The translations under genes were made by a program, and so were the position numbers. From CBFIGX01 sp965662265 (lineage in GTDB: Bacteria > Bacteroidota > Bacteroidia > Flavobacteriales > UBA7430), in contig CBFIGX010000001.1 of NCBI GenBank assembly GCA_965662265.1, forward strand, positions 310,001 through 374,000: DNA of 64,000 bases. The letters run 5' to 3'. Under the pieces are notes generated by a model. The model had not been told where the DNA came from and made no database searches. It worked only from the letters and a program-made list of their open reading frames with translations. Of the stretch, positions 63,442 through 64,000 are shown in pieces. Every line of letters starts with the position of its first letter. The stretch's first letter is position 1.

Positions 63442-63454
63442 TTAACAATGACGT

Positions 63455-64000
63455 TTAATCCCATTTACTGTTTATCTCAACAAGAAATTGTCTTCCCAAA
63501 ACATAGAGTACACTTACAACAACTCCCAAAATAGTCCATATGACTAAAACGATAAGCATAGAGTGGTTAGACTTTTCAAACGGTATCACGGGTTTTTTCA
63601 ACACTACAAATACAGGCGTGTTTTCTTTGACCTTTATTTTTTGAGACTCTACTTGCTTGGCTAGCTCAGAGTATACAGAAAACGCCAATTGGTACTCAGA
63701 TTCTAACCTTTCAATTTCTGTTTGCGCAATGGCCGTATTAACATTTTTGTGTGAGTCTCTGTATCTGGCTAAGTTATTCTGAGCTTTCTCGAATGCCTCC
63801 TTTTTTTCTATATGTCGTTCTTCAATAAATATTAAGTCTTCTTCTACTTTTTTTAGTTTATGTTCTATTACCTCACTTTGCAATAATTTTTGGGCAGATT
63901 GCGCCATCTGTGCGGCTTGAACTTTATTAGGCATTGAACAAGAAAGTTCTACTGTTCCTACCTCTTCATCAACAATCAAATTTAATTGACTTACTAACAG
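63455..64000 (-). CDS. Polysaccharide chain-length regulator (Wzz/GumC type), C-terminal part
   Basis: The frame is open to the window edge; 181 residues are visible and the N terminus lies outside. It has a coiled coil (about 40-125, rich in Glu, Lys and Gln), a Pro-containing KKPVIPFEKSNHSM segment and a C-terminal transmembrane helix (about 150-172), the classic Wzz C-terminal layout. No tyrosine-kinase domain is attached. It precedes kdsD by 13 bases and would set the length of the block B polymer. Confidence 0.8.
   Translation of the reverse strand: MLVSQLNLIVDEEVGTVELSCSMPNKVQAAQMAQSAQKLLQSEVIEHKLKKVEEDLIFIEERHIEKKEAFEKAQNNLARYRDSHKNVNTAIAQTEIERLESEYQLAFSVYSELAKQVESQKIKVKENTPVFVVLKKPVIPFEKSNHSMLIVLVIWTILGVVVSVLYVLGRQFLVEINSKWD

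Noticed and set aside
1..64000. Mobile elements, phage genes, toxin-antitoxin or defence systems
   Set aside because: No transposase, integrase, phage structural, restriction or toxin-like protein is visible among the reading frames.

Overview
The window reads as one contiguous stretch of a Bacteroidota chromosome, most likely a flavobacterial-type organism. Several things point that way: -7 promoter boxes of the TAnnTTTG type (best seen before the tRNA gene, with TTTG 20 bases upstream), low G+C, type III pantothenate kinase, the order coaX / outer membrane protein / TPR protein / lptC / CNNM protein / PpiD-like protein, a glycogen-synthase-like gene divergent from panC, and a carboxypeptidase-regulatory TonB receptor. 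I see no transposase, integrase, CRISPR array or rRNA. The one RNA gene is tRNA-Phe(GAA).

Layout. (1) 1-4.5 kb: a partial glycogen-synthase-like gene faces a forward operon panC, panD, a flippase-like membrane protein, rfaE2 and radA. (2) 4.5-7.7 kb, reverse: a metal-handling set made of a Cys-rich secreted protein, a TonB-dependent receptor and an HMA-domain protein. (3) 7.8-15.2 kb: hflX and a small membrane protein (reverse), then two secreted amidohydrolase-like proteins, a small uncharacterised protein and an iodotyrosine-deiodinase-like nitroreductase (forward). (4) 15.3-22.6 kb, reverse: the coaX-to-PpiD envelope operon. (5) 22.7-27 kb: tRNA-Phe, a CpcT/CpeT-like lipoprotein, a methyltransferase, a phosphohexomutase and an EamA transporter. 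(6) 27-31.4 kb, forward: a sulfur/persulfide locus with a Crp-type regulator, a TauE/SafE exporter, a DUF983 protein, a persulfide dioxygenase with two rhodanese domains and a split YeeE transporter. A CRP-consensus palindrome lies just upstream of the exporter. (7) 31.4-36.5 kb, reverse: polA, a C-terminal processing protease and a dCMP-deaminase-like gene.

(8) 36.5-64 kb, almost all reverse: a large surface-polysaccharide region that looks like two assembly pathways side by side. Block A (36.5-49 kb) has wecB and wecC for ManNAc/ManNAcA, a flippase, a pyruvyl transferase, GT2 and GT4 transferases, two polymerase/ligase-type proteins, a WecG/TagA transferase and a polytopic sugar-phosphate initiator. 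Block B (53.8-64 kb) has a TviB/WbpO dehydrogenase, WbpB and WbpD (diacetamido uronic acid), kdsA and kdsD (Kdo), a monotopic initiator, GT4, a second polymerase, a second flippase and a chain-length regulator cut by the window edge. Between them sits a secreted Cys-rich protein of about 1447 residues with three Kazal-like domains and a recent 210-bp internal tandem duplication.

The best candidates for new biology are the Cys-containing Crp-type regulator with its operator in the sulfur locus, the halotyrosine-deiodinase candidate, the PpiD-like chaperone without a visible parvulin domain, the giant Kazal protein in the capsule region and the metal trio. No homology search was run, so family calls rest on motif recognition.
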